From the NCBI GenBank assembly GCA_028696075.1, contig JAQVHS010000001.1, positions 124,927 through 188,926 on the forward strand: a stretch of 64,000 nt of DNA, given 5' to 3'. Source of the DNA: Candidatus Gastranaerophilales bacterium (GTDB taxonomy: Bacteria; Cyanobacteriota; Vampirovibrionia; Gastranaerophilales; JAILCC01). Each line of letters opens with the position of its first letter. Position 1 is the stretch's first letter. The notes below the pieces were generated by a model. The model was not told the origin of the DNA and did not search any database. It was given only the letters and a program-made list of their open reading frames with translations. Both the position numbers and the translations under genes were made by a program. Positions 45,771 through 54,077 of the stretch are shown piece after piece.

Positions 45771-48648
45771 CGCAAATAATGCCCAAACAAAAGACAACTT
45801 TACAATAAAAGTAACAGGCGGCGGAGAGTTCAATACAACAAACAATACTTTCTCAAATGAAATTGCCGTTAAAAATCCTCTCCTGATGCCTGATAATAAA
45901 GTTGCAAGTATACAGGGGAATATTCAATCAAAAAATATTTTAATGGAAGCAAATATCGACACAGCCAAAGCAGCTGATTTTCATATGGCTGCCAATCTTG
46001 AGGCAAATTCTGTTCTGGAAAACGAAGACGGGTCGATTTATCTGCTCGCAAGTAATAAAAATTCAGCGGAGAATGCTTCCGCTAACTTCATAATTGATGG
46101 TAAAATGAGCGGTAATTCTGCTACAGCGGAGATAAAAGCCGACAATATTACTCTAAATTCCGAGATAAATGTATCAGGTGTAGGCAAAAACGGCGGAACT
46201 ATAAACATTGAAGGCAAAAATAATTTTGTATCGAAAGATGCAAAGATAATTGCCGATTCTGACACTAAGGACGGCGGCTTAATAAAACTTACCGCACCAT
46301 ATACTAAAATTTACGGAACACAAATCAGTGCTTCGGGGGGAGATAATGGCGGAACGATTTATCTTGGCGGCGCTGATAAGACTGCTGATATATTAGCGGC
46401 AAGTATAGTCACGGGGATTGACCCTGATAGCACAGTCAGGGCGAACGGTATTCTTGGCGAAGGCGGTAAAATATTTCTTAATTCTAAAGGTACAACCTAC
46501 GCCTATGGGAAATATGAAACATTAGGAAAAGGTTTTATTGAAGTCAGTTCAGAAGACAGCATTATTGATATTTCAAAAGATATAAACACAGGCGGCGGAA
46601 GCTTGCTCATTGACCCTAAAAATGTAATTATAGTAGACGGTGGAACAGATAACAATCCATACGATTACGAATTTGCCGTAAAACCGGGTGAAACACTTAG
46701 CATTGACCCGATTACTTTTGCAACCTGGAGCACTTTTTTCAGTGGCATAACAATACAAGCAAATAATGATATTACTGTAAAAAGTTCTTGGGCGAATATT
46801 AATCCCGATGAGGCTTACTCTACCTTGGTACTGGCAGCAGGCAGAAGTATCTTTATTGAGGATGGAGTATCAATAAGTGATTACAAAAACATATATCTTT
46901 ATGCTAATTTTAATCAGTATGTTGTACCAGAACACAGAGAACCCGGACTGGCAGAAATTATAATGGGTTCCGGATCATCCTTGAGTGTCACCAATGATAT
47001 CATTCTTGGCATAACTGAAGGGATGAATCTTGCGGATAGGTCGAACGGAAATATTGTTATTGAAAACATAACTTGCGGGGGATATTTTGATGCCAAAAAT
47101 GAAGGTCCAAGCTCAAACGCTGACATAATCATTAATGGCAATATAACTAGCGGTATTAGTTCAACTTTTAAAACCAATGATGGAGATATAATTCAATCGG
47201 CAAATAGTCAGATAAATACTAAGAATCTTTTATTTTCAGCAGGAGAAAACAATCCCTTCGGGTGCGATGTCCAAGCAACCAGCCAAAATAATACGTCTAC
47301 CGGGTTATTTTATATAACTAAGGCAAAAAATGCGGATGTGTATATTAAAGACTTTTTAACTATAAATCTCGCTGAGATTTTAGGCGATTTGACTTTGTCC
47401 AGTGATGGTGCTATTACAAGCGTATATGACAACTTTGGTATGTCAGTTGCAGGGACAACTACGTTTAATGCAGGGTCTGTCTCTGACCCTAAAAATATTA
47501 ACTTCACGACTAATGATGTTGAACTAAAAGGACCTGTGATCGTTAATTGCGCAAACAACGTTAACATAATAAATAAAGTCGATACTTTATTGGGGAATAT
47601 GAATGTTTACGGGAATTTAAATATTACAGTGGACGGAGACATAACACAAGTCGCAGGAGAAAAAATTGTAGCAGAAGGAACTTCTGAATTTATATCTCGT
47701 ACATCAAAGAATATAATATTAAATAATTCCGATAATGACTTTATCGGCGCTGTCAAGGCAACCGGCAACAATATTACCATATATGATATAAATTCACTTA
47801 ATGTAGATAGTATTGCTTCATCGTCTAATGTTGAGCTTGTGGCAAACAACAATAACTCACCAGGGATCCCCGCTGAGCTTATTGCAAACAATGTAGATGC
47901 GGCAGGAGATGTGTTAATTAAACTATTAAATCGTTCTAATGCAGGCAATATGACATTAAATGATATAACAGGAAATACCATACAAGCGCTTAACGAATCA
48001 CTTATCCCTGATACTGACGTAATATTGAATGGTCCCATAACTTCTACATCGCAAACAACATCAAACCCTTTGATTATCTCATCAGCGGGCGGAAACGTCA
48101 TTAACAATTATGGTCCTTCAGCGCTAGATGTTGAAAGCGGACAAAGATGGCTTATTTATACAGGCAGTCCTGAAGATACAACCCTGGGCGGGTTAACTCC
48201 CGAGAAAACATATTTTGACTCGACAATAGTATCAAAATTGCCCACTGATGTAACACCATATAAAAACAGCGTTTTGTACAGGACTCCGGAGCCTGTTCCT
48301 CCTGTTCCTCCGAGCCCTCCAACTCCTATTGTTCCTCCGACCCCGGATGGCGGTGGCAGCAATAACACCGGTGGCATAGTAGCCGGTAGTGTTGTCGGCG
48401 GTACAGCAGCAGGCGGCGTTTCTATAGCTGCTTTTGCACCAATCTTTTTAGCAGGGCTTAACCCAAGCTCAATAATAGCAGCTAAACCACTATATTTAGC
48501 CACCAATCAGGAACCGTCAACCGATCCTCTTGTAACAGGTGCCGCAGCGCCTATTAAAACAACAGGGAACAGCAATTTCTATTACGATAAAGAGAAAAAT
48601 AGAATTATATGGGTAGAAACACAAGGTACTTCAACAATTGTTCAATAA
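45763..48648 (+). pseudogene. TpsA exoprotein, C-terminal part after frameshift
   Basis: Continuation of the TpsA gene in the +1 frame from the T6 run (first internal ATG at 45886, giving 920 aa). It contains haemagglutinin-like beta-helix repeats with Gly/Asn/Asp-rich turns (INVSGVGKNGGTINIEGKNN, DNGGTIYLGGADKTADILAA). A Pro-rich linker (PEPVPPVPPSPPTPIVPP) near 800 follows. A Gly/Ala hydrophobic segment (GGIVAGSVVGGTAAGGVSIA) with IFLAGLNPS comes next, then a short polar tail. It may be surface-anchored by the hydrophobic end. If translated from 45886 it would lack a signal and TPS domain and could not be secreted. Confidence 0.85.
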
Positions 48649-48667
48649 GAATTTAGAGGATATTATC

Positions 48668-49408
48668 ATGAAAAAATTATTCAAAACATTATTTTTTACA
48701 GGAATATTTTTATCAATTCCAATGGTTTCTTTTGCAAAAGAGAATACATCAGCAGAAGTTCCTGTAACAATGTTCCGGGTTGATTCCGTTCCCCCGGAAG
48801 CTTCAAAACCCGGCGCTTGCTGTAAAACAGATTTGCTTGAAAAGGCAATAAACTACAATTTCTGCACAAATAGTTTGTGCGAAGCTATGGAACAAATGGA
48901 AAAAAGCTGCAAATTTTATTATGCGCAAAATGATATAGTTTTAAAAAACGGTTCATTCGATTTACACAGATTATTTTGCCTTAAACAACTTTGCGATGCA
49001 AAAAAAATTAAAATTACAGTAACTTTAGCCTATGAAAATCCCACCAAAAATGAATGTGAAAAAGGGTCCAAGAAAAAGAAAAAACAAAAAGAAGAATTCA
49101 CTTTTGGGCTTTATAAGGACACGGACCAATGCAAGTTAAGCAAAAAATTTATGTCCCAAGAATTCAAGCATAAATACCTGATGCATAAATATATAATCCC
49201 ATTGACAGCAGTAGAAACAAAACCGAATGCAGGAATTCAAAAATACACAGCAACAGTTAATTTATCCGATATAAAAGACAAAAATACACCACTATACGCA
49301 GTAATAACACATATGCAAAAGGGGTTCAAGTTTAAAGACAATAAAAAACAAAGCAATAAAAGCTGCCAACCTTATGCCTATCTTATTGAAGTGGAAAAAT
49401 CGAACTAA
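48668..49408 (+). CDS. Secreted Cys-rich protein downstream of tpsA
   Basis: 246 aa from the ATG at 48668 (AGAGGA upstream); an ATG at 48638 overlaps tpsA. Signal peptide MKKLFKTLFFTGIFLSIPMV ending SFAKE. The mature part has ten Cys, many spaced for disulfides (GACCKT, FCTNSLCEAM, KSCKFYY, LFCLKQLCDAK), and a basic KKKKKQKEE stretch. No family recognised. It follows tpsA closely and precedes a truncated tpsA copy, so it may be an accessory or cargo-linked protein of the TPS system (inference). Confidence 0.7.
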   Translation: MKKLFKTLFFTGIFLSIPMVSFAKENTSAEVPVTMFRVDSVPPEASKPGACCKTDLLEKAINYNFCTNSLCEAMEQMEKSCKFYYAQNDIVLKNGSFDLHRLFCLKQLCDAKKIKITVTLAYENPTKNECEKGSKKKKKQKEEFTFGLYKDTDQCKLSKKFMSQEFKHKYLMHKYIIPLTAVETKPNAGIQKYTATVNLSDIKDKNTPLYAVITHMQKGFKFKDNKKQSNKSCQPYAYLIEVEKSN

Positions 49409-49449
49409 ATGGACTTTCGTATTTATTTTTAGGAGAACTTGAGGTTAAA

Positions 49450-49779
49450 ATGAAAAGCAACAAAATAAAGAAGTATCAAAAATCTACATTAGCAGCACTT
49501 TTAATGATTTTTTCATCAAATATGGCATTTGCTTTAGATGCTTCTAATTGTATAAATCATACATCCGGCGTTAATCCTGTTACAAACGGGGCTGTAACCA
49601 CAATTACAACGACCAATAATATTGATACGTTTCAGTGGAATCAATTTAACGTAGGAAGCAACGAAACCGCATTCTTTCAATTTACACAAAACGGACAAAC
49701 TGCCGTTAATTATTTAGACCCGAGAGCGGATGTATCTGCAATCTTCGGCGCCATAAAAGGCTCAACTATCTTACATTAA
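49450..49779 (+). pseudogene. Truncated duplicate of the tpsA 5' end
   Basis: Bases 49435-49767 repeat 45207-45539 with about eight substitutions over 333 bp, including ribosome site and signal peptide. The frame encodes 109 aa, identical to TpsA except for a few residues (e.g. SNETAFFQ for SSETAFFQ, DPRADVSA for DPGADASA). It then diverges after AIKGST into ILH and stops. The TPS domain is cut before NPNG, so a secreted product is doubtful. It ends against a bidirectional terminator and tRNA-Ala. Remnant of a second tpsA gene or of a duplication-deletion. Confidence 0.85.
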
Positions 49780-49784
49780 AAAAA

Positions 49785-49808
49785 CCTTCTAAAAAGAAGG
49801 CTTTTTTT
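49785..49808. terminator. Bidirectional terminator between tpsA remnant and tRNA-Ala
   Basis: CCTTCT/AGAAGG stem (49785-49790, 49795-49800) with an A-run before and a T-run after, serving both the plus-strand remnant and the minus-strand tRNA. Confidence 0.8.
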
Positions 49809-49880
49809 GGAGGATACAAGATTCGAACTTGCGACATCCTGCGTGCAAGGCAGGCGCTCTACCAACTGAGCTAATCCCCC
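49808..49880 (-). tRNA. tRNA-Ala (anticodon TGC)
   Basis: 73 nt on the minus strand. Acceptor arms GGGGGAT and ATCCTCC pair (one G-U), D-loop AGCTCAGTTGGTAGAGC, anticodon stem-loop CCTGC-CTTGCAC-GCAGG with TGC, T-loop GTTCGAATC, discriminator A. CCA is not encoded. Its own promoter lies around 49998-50025. Confidence 0.97.
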
Positions 49881-49997
49881 ATTATTTTTTGGGATACATT
49901 GCAATCCTGAAACAAGTTCAGGACTCCGTATTTCTAAAACTCGTATTCTCGTTAAGAAATACTGTCGGCTAATCCCCCGTAGGGGTTTTCCTATTTA

Positions 49998-50047
49998 ATA
50001 ATATTAAATAAAAAATTTTTGTCAATGTACACGAGGGTAGATATAAT
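49998..50047. promoter_or_regulatory. Overlapping divergent promoters for tRNA-Ala and hint
   Basis: On the plus strand TTGTCA (50019-50024), 17 bases, TATAAT (50042-50047) faces the HIT gene. On the minus strand TTGACA (50025-50020), 16 bases, TATTAT (50003-49998) faces tRNA-Ala. The two -35 boxes share five bases, so the promoters probably compete. Confidence 0.65.
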
Positions 50048-50116
50048 TTTTTTATAAGGACAAGCATAATTTTAACAGGCTTTATGTTAAAATGTATCTA
50101 AAAAAGGGAGTAAATT

Positions 50117-50455
50117 ATGCAAAAGGAAGACTGTATTTTTTGTAAAATCGCAAACAGCATTATACCTTGTGAATTCGTATACGAAACAGACACGCTTGTA
50201 GCTTTTAACGATATCAACCCTCAAGCGCCGGCTCATATTCTAATAGTGCCAAAAGACCACTACGAAGACTTAAATGAAGTATCATCAGAAACGCTTTTAG
50301 CGCAGCTTCTTCTCGCGGCAAAAGAAGTCGCCAAAATAAAAAACCTGCAAGAAGGCTACAGAACGATTATCAATACAGGCAAGCAGTCCGGGCAGGAAGT
50401 TTTTCATATTCATGTCCACGTTCTTGCAGGCAAAAAACTGGGTGCTTTAGGATAA
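50117..50455 (+). CDS. HIT-family nucleotide hydrolase (Hint-like)
   Basis: 112 aa, a typical HINT protein. CIFCKIANSIIPCEFVYETD opens the fold, and the C-terminal histidine triad is present as QEVFHIHVHVLAGKKLG. Such enzymes hydrolyse purine nucleoside phosphoramidates; the physiological substrate is unknown. AAAGGGAG precedes the start. It is followed one base later by glcD, so the three genes to 53076 likely form one transcript. Confidence 0.92.
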   Translation: MQKEDCIFCKIANSIIPCEFVYETDTLVAFNDINPQAPAHILIVPKDHYEDLNEVSSETLLAQLLLAAKEVAKIKNLQEGYRTIINTGKQSGQEVFHIHVHVLAGKKLGALG

Positions 50456-50456
50456 A

Positions 50457-51872
50457 ATGATAAAAACCAAAGAAAACATAGACAAAAATTTAATAAAACA
50501 GTTCATTGATATTTTGGGCAAAGAAAATGTATTAACTTCACAGGAAGACCGCCTGATGTACAGCATTGATTCTACTGCGGTAACGACCGATTTATACTTG
50601 TGTGATTATGTTTTATTCCCATCTTCAACCGCTCAAATCAGCGAAATTATGAAACTTGCACATAAGTTCAAAATCCCTGTTACCACAAGAGGCGCCGGCA
50701 CAAACATGGCGGGAGCCTGCGTTCCGTTTGAAGGCGGAATTGTTATTTGCACTTCTAAAATGAACAAAATTATTGAAATAGACAAACAAAACCAAACCTG
50801 CACGGTGCAGTGCGGTGTTATCGTAGCACAGCTGCAGCAAGCGGTTGAAGAATTTAACCTATTCTATCCGCCCGACCCGTCTAACCTAAAAGTGTCCACC
50901 ATCGGCGGCAGTATAGGAATGTCTTCAAGCGGGCCAAGGACCTTTAAATACGGCGGCACAAAAGATTATGTTTTGGGGCTGGAAGTTGTTATGGCGGACG
51001 GTCAAATTCTAAAAACAGGAGCCAACGTTATAAAAGATGTTACAGGACTGAATCTTACCCAGCTTTTCACAGGTTCGGAAGGAATCTTGGGTATAGTTTG
51101 CGAAGTAACTCTCAGATTAATACCCAAACCTCAAGATAACCGTGTTGCTCTTATATATTTTGATAAAATCGACAATGCTTCAAGTGCCATCAATGCAATT
51201 ATTGCCGGAGGAATTACTCCCAGTGTGCTTGATATCATTGACCAAACAACTATGGAAATCATAGAACAGTTCCATCCCGCAGGGTTTTTAACCCAAAATG
51301 AAGCGGCACTTTTCATAGAAGTTGACGGCGACAAATCCGCTATAGAAAAACAAATTTCTTTAATCAGCGCTATTTGCCAAGATTTAGGTTCTACAGCCCA
51401 AAAAATCGCAAATGATGAAATTGAAAAACAAAGGCTTTGGACGGCAAGGCGGGCGTCCTTTGGAGCTATTTGCAAATTAAGACCCAATGTTTTGTCAGAA
51501 GATATGGTTGTGCCCAGAACCAAAATGCCTGATATGATAAAAAAAACTTATGAAATAGGCTCAAAATACGGTCTAAATATAAGTATAGTCGGTCATGCCG
51601 GCGACGGCAATTTTCATCCGCATATAGCCTTTGACCTAAGGGACAAAGAAGAAACCCAAAGAGCAAACGCCGCTATAGCAGAAATGTTTGAATGCGCGGT
51701 TGCTTTTGGCGGCAAGATTTCGGGTGAACACGGCATCGGCCGTGTTAAAGCAAAATACCTTAAAAGCAGCGTTGACCCTGTGGCTTTTGAATACATGAAA
51801 AAAATAAAAACGCTGTTTGACCCTAACAACATTTTAAATCCGGGAAAAGTATTTGATTATGAAAAACCTTAA
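50457..51872 (+). CDS. glcD: FAD-binding oxidase, GlcD-type glycolate/D-lactate dehydrogenase subunit
   Basis: 471 aa. The FAD_binding_4 (PCMH) domain shows FPSSTAQISEIMKLAHKFKI, VTTRGAGTNMAGACVPFEGG, YPPDPSNLKVSTIGGSIGMS and the GLEVVMADGQILKTGANVIK strand. The FAD-oxidase C-domain has FIEVDGDKSAIEKQ, GHAGDGNFHPH and a final GKISGEHGIGRVKAKYL. It oxidises a 2-hydroxyacid (glycolate or D-lactate). Paired with an overlapping GlcF-like Fe-S gene, but glcE is absent, so a two-subunit lactate/glycolate oxidase is likely. Confidence 0.88.
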   Translation: MIKTKENIDKNLIKQFIDILGKENVLTSQEDRLMYSIDSTAVTTDLYLCDYVLFPSSTAQISEIMKLAHKFKIPVTTRGAGTNMAGACVPFEGGIVICTSKMNKIIEIDKQNQTCTVQCGVIVAQLQQAVEEFNLFYPPDPSNLKVSTIGGSIGMSSSGPRTFKYGGTKDYVLGLEVVMADGQILKTGANVIKDVTGLNLTQLFTGSEGILGIVCEVTLRLIPKPQDNRVALIYFDKIDNASSAINAIIAGGITPSVLDIIDQTTMEIIEQFHPAGFLTQNEAALFIEVDGDKSAIEKQISLISAICQDLGSTAQKIANDEIEKQRLWTARRASFGAICKLRPNVLSEDMVVPRTKMPDMIKKTYEIGSKYGLNISIVGHAGDGNFHPHIAFDLRDKEETQRANAAIAEMFECAVAFGGKISGEHGIGRVKAKYLKSSVDPVAFEYMKKIKTLFDPNNILNPGKVFDYEKP

Positions 51873-53076
51873 AAAATACGGCGAAGAAGTTTATAAATGC
51901 TCGGGCTGCGGTATTTGCCACGATATTTGCCCGGTATTTGAAATTACAAAAAGAGAAAGCGCTGTTTCAAGAGGCAAGTTCAAACTGCTTAATGCGCTGA
52001 TAAATCAGGACATCAAGCCTTCTAAAAGAGGGGCGGAAATTATGGATTTGTGTCTGCATTGTAATGCCTGCAGCGAATTTTGCCCAAGCGGAATTAATGC
52101 GCAAAAAATAATCGCCTGCGCCAAGTCCGATTTTTACGCAATGGGTTTTACAAGCCCTGTGAAAAGGCTTTTATCAACTGTTTTTTCAAGCAGATTAATG
52201 CTGTCCTTGATTAAATTTGCGGCAAATTTATACAGAAATTTTAAAATCCTTGATATAGTTGAATTTGTAAATAATAAAACATTTCAAATTAAAAAAATTA
52301 AACTTTTAAATTCCATATTAAAAATCAATGTCAAAAAAAATCCAACCAATGCCATACCCGCGCCAAAATATACAGCAGCTTACTTCAAAGGCTGTATAAA
52401 TACATACTTCAACCCAAGCTGCGCAAATGCGGTTGGAAATATTTGCAATAGTGCGGGCATAAAATTATTAGAAGTTGATTTTCAATGCTGCGGCTTACCT
52501 TCAAAAAACATAGGCGACGTCCAAACATATATAAGACTTGCCCGAAAAAATATTGATACGGCATTAAAATCGCTTGAGCAGGCAGATTATATAATAACCG
52601 ACTGTTCAACCTGTGCAAGTGCATTTGAAGAATATTCACAGGATTTGCCCGAGGAATTAGCCCTAAAAGCACAAGAAATCTCGCAAAAATTTATCAGTGT
52701 TTATGAGCTTCTTGAAATTATAGATTTTAAAACTGATTTGTCAAACCAAACCGTTACATACCACGACCCTTGCCATACTACAAGGTTTAAAAAAACAAGC
52801 CGTCTGCCAAGAAAATTACTTGCAAACTCAGGAGTGAATTTAACAGAAATGAAGGATTCTACTAAATGCTGCGGAGCGGCAGGAAGTTTTATGCTTACTA
52901 ATCCGGATTTATCGGAGCAGATTTCTACTGCCAAGGCACAAAACATAATTGCAACAAAAGCCGATATAGTTTTAACAAGCTGCCCTTCCTGCACTATAGG
53001 GCTAAATCAGGGGTTGATAAATCAAAAATCAAACGTAAAAGTTATGCAGCTGGTCGAATTTCTCGCCCGGAATTAG
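51859..53076 (+). CDS. glcF: GlcF-type iron-sulfur subunit of glycolate/lactate oxidase
   Basis: 405 aa from the ATG at 51859, overlapping glcD by 14 bases. Two 4Fe-4S ferredoxin motifs at the N-terminus (CSGCGICHDICPVFE and CLHCNACSEFCPSG) and two CCG (DUF224) domains: YFKGCINTYFNPSCANAV with FQCCGLPS, then CHTTRF with KCCGAAGSFML, and SCPSCTIGL. It passes electrons from the GlcD flavin to the quinone pool or another acceptor. The C-terminus nearly touches a small minus-strand frame. Confidence 0.88.
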   Translation: MKNLKKYGEEVYKCSGCGICHDICPVFEITKRESAVSRGKFKLLNALINQDIKPSKRGAEIMDLCLHCNACSEFCPSGINAQKIIACAKSDFYAMGFTSPVKRLLSTVFSSRLMLSLIKFAANLYRNFKILDIVEFVNNKTFQIKKIKLLNSILKINVKKNPTNAIPAPKYTAAYFKGCINTYFNPSCANAVGNICNSAGIKLLEVDFQCCGLPSKNIGDVQTYIRLARKNIDTALKSLEQADYIITDCSTCASAFEEYSQDLPEELALKAQEISQKFISVYELLEIIDFKTDLSNQTVTYHDPCHTTRFKKTSRLPRKLLANSGVNLTEMKDSTKCCGAAGSFMLTNPDLSEQISTAKAQNIIATKADIVLTSCPSCTIGLNQGLINQKSNVKVMQLVEFLARN

Positions 53077-53077
53077 C

Positions 53078-53239
53078 TTATAAACCCATATTAATAAAAT
53101 TATTGTTTAAAATATCAATATTATCATGCAAACAATCGGCTAATGAAAATAAAATCGCAATTTCTTCAATATCATTTTTATTACTGCTGCAGTAATCCTT
53201 TAGAATTGAACTTAAGTTATAAATTTTTTCATAAAGCAA
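53078..53239 (-). CDS. 53-aa helical protein divergent from XRE regulator (possibly decayed start)
   Basis: Minus-strand frame from a TTG at 53239 to TAA at 53078. It encodes LLYEKIYNLSSILKDYCSSN, then NDIEEIAILFSLADCLHD and NIDILNNNFINMGL. Its core (LSSILKDYC) resembles SLSDILYDC of the 74-aa gene at 37828. An in-frame ATG at 53266 is followed by a stop at codon 3, so either TTG is used or the start region is mutated. It faces the XRE gene at 53354 across a palindrome. Coding status is uncertain, but the repeated arrangement argues for a real or recently lost gene. Confidence 0.45.
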   Translation of the reverse strand: MLYEKIYNLSSILKDYCSSNKNDIEEIAILFSLADCLHDNIDILNNNFINMGL

Positions 53240-53294
53240 TTTTATTTTGTCTGTATCTTACTTCATTTTTATTCTTTCAATATCGGTTAAGTCA

Positions 53295-53328
53295 CGGTTT
53301 AATATCGATTAAAATCGATATTAAACCG
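53295..53328. promoter_or_regulatory. Perfect 15-bp inverted repeat, likely XRE operator
   Basis: CGGTTTAATATCGAT (53295-53309) and ATCGATATTAAACCG (53314-53328) are exact complements with a 4-base spacer. It lies 26 bases before the XRE start codon and between it and the small divergent frame. A half-site-like 'atcggttaa' precedes it at 53282. The symmetry suits a dimeric HTH repressor. Confidence 0.7.
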
Positions 53329-53353
53329 ATTGTCAACCTGTATAATTGACTTT

Positions 53354-53569
53354 ATGGATGAAAAAGAATTTGTAAAAAAGGTCGGTTTAAATATAAAAGC
53401 GCTAAGGGTCAAAAAAGAGTTCAAACAAAGAGATTTAGCTGATTTTGCCCAGCTTAATATTGATTCTGTGGGCAAAATAGAGCGTGGAGAGCAAAATTTT
53501 ACGATATATTCACTTTTGGCAATTGCCAAAGTCTTAAATGTACACCCAAAGAACTTATTAGATATTTGA
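53354..53569 (+). CDS. Small XRE-family HTH regulator
   Basis: 71 aa from the ATG at 53354 (MDEKEFVKKVGLNIKALRVK); an upstream ATG at 53330 would begin inside the operator region. The HTH core is KKEFKQRDLADFAQLNIDSV then GKIERGEQNFTIYSLLAIAK, ending HPKNLLDI. Third of the XRE/small-protein divergent pairs. It is probably autoregulated through the palindrome immediately upstream. Confidence 0.85.
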   Translation: MDEKEFVKKVGLNIKALRVKKEFKQRDLADFAQLNIDSVGKIERGEQNFTIYSLLAIAKVLNVHPKNLLDI

Positions 53570-53583
53570 TAATAAAAAATAAT

Positions 53584-53641
53584 TTTATTTAATATTTTTC
53601 TTATTACGATAAAAGTGTCATACTATCGTAAAAACCAAAAT
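53584..53641. repeat. Fragment duplicated from the 3' end of the sulfatase-like gene
   Basis: This 58-bp stretch matches 55405-55464 (inside the gene at 55291-58086, encoding MTPVTVIRKILNKYY on the minus strand) with scattered changes and one indel; 'gtgtcatactatcgtaaaaa' is identical. It sits just before the cystathionine-synthase remnant and marks a rearrangement. Confidence 0.65.
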
Positions 53642-53655
53642 AAGGATAAAATTTT

Positions 53656-54040
53656 GACAAGGTTGATTTATTAAAAGCTTACGGTGCAGAAATTGTTATT
53701 ACCCCGACTAACGTGCCGCCGGATTCGCCTGACAGTTACAATGGGGTAGCTGACGGACTTGCAAAAGAAGAAGAGATACTCATTGCCGGTTTAAACAGCT
53801 TTGGCTGCTGCCGTTAAACATGTCCAACGGGTTAAATCAGGCAAAAACATAGTTGTTTTATTGCCCGATACGGGGCATAATTATCTTACCAGGATTTTTT
53901 CTGATAATTGAATGTTTGAGAGCGGTTTTTCAGATAAAACGTCTGAACAAATTTCTGTAGGTGGAGTTGTAGGAGGATTAAGTGAAATTACGCTCATAAA
54001 GCTGCCTTACGACGGTATAAATTTAAATGAAACAATATAA
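53656..54040 (+). pseudogene. Decayed cystathionine beta-synthase/cysteine synthase-type gene
   Basis: In frame from 53656: DKVDLLKAYGAEIVITPTNV plus PPDSPDSYNGVADGLAKE matches the middle of PLP-dependent cystathionine beta-synthase. A deletion of roughly 130 residues follows, then EEILIAG, a frameshift near 53800, ALAAAVKHVQRVKSGKNIVV, LLPDTGHNYLTRIFSDN, a TGA (53909-53911) where TGG for Trp is expected, and FSDKTSEQISVGGVVGGL to the natural end. No N-terminus with the PLP lysine remains. It is non-functional by deletion, frameshift and nonsense mutation. Confidence 0.8.
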
Positions 54041-54077
54041 TTTTTTGTGGATTATAAATTGAAAGGAAATTCAACAA

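Noticed and set aside
53909-53911. TGA read as tryptophan (alternative code)
   Set aside because: It occurs in a gene already broken by a deletion and frameshift, and TGA ends intact genes such as miaB and yqeK.
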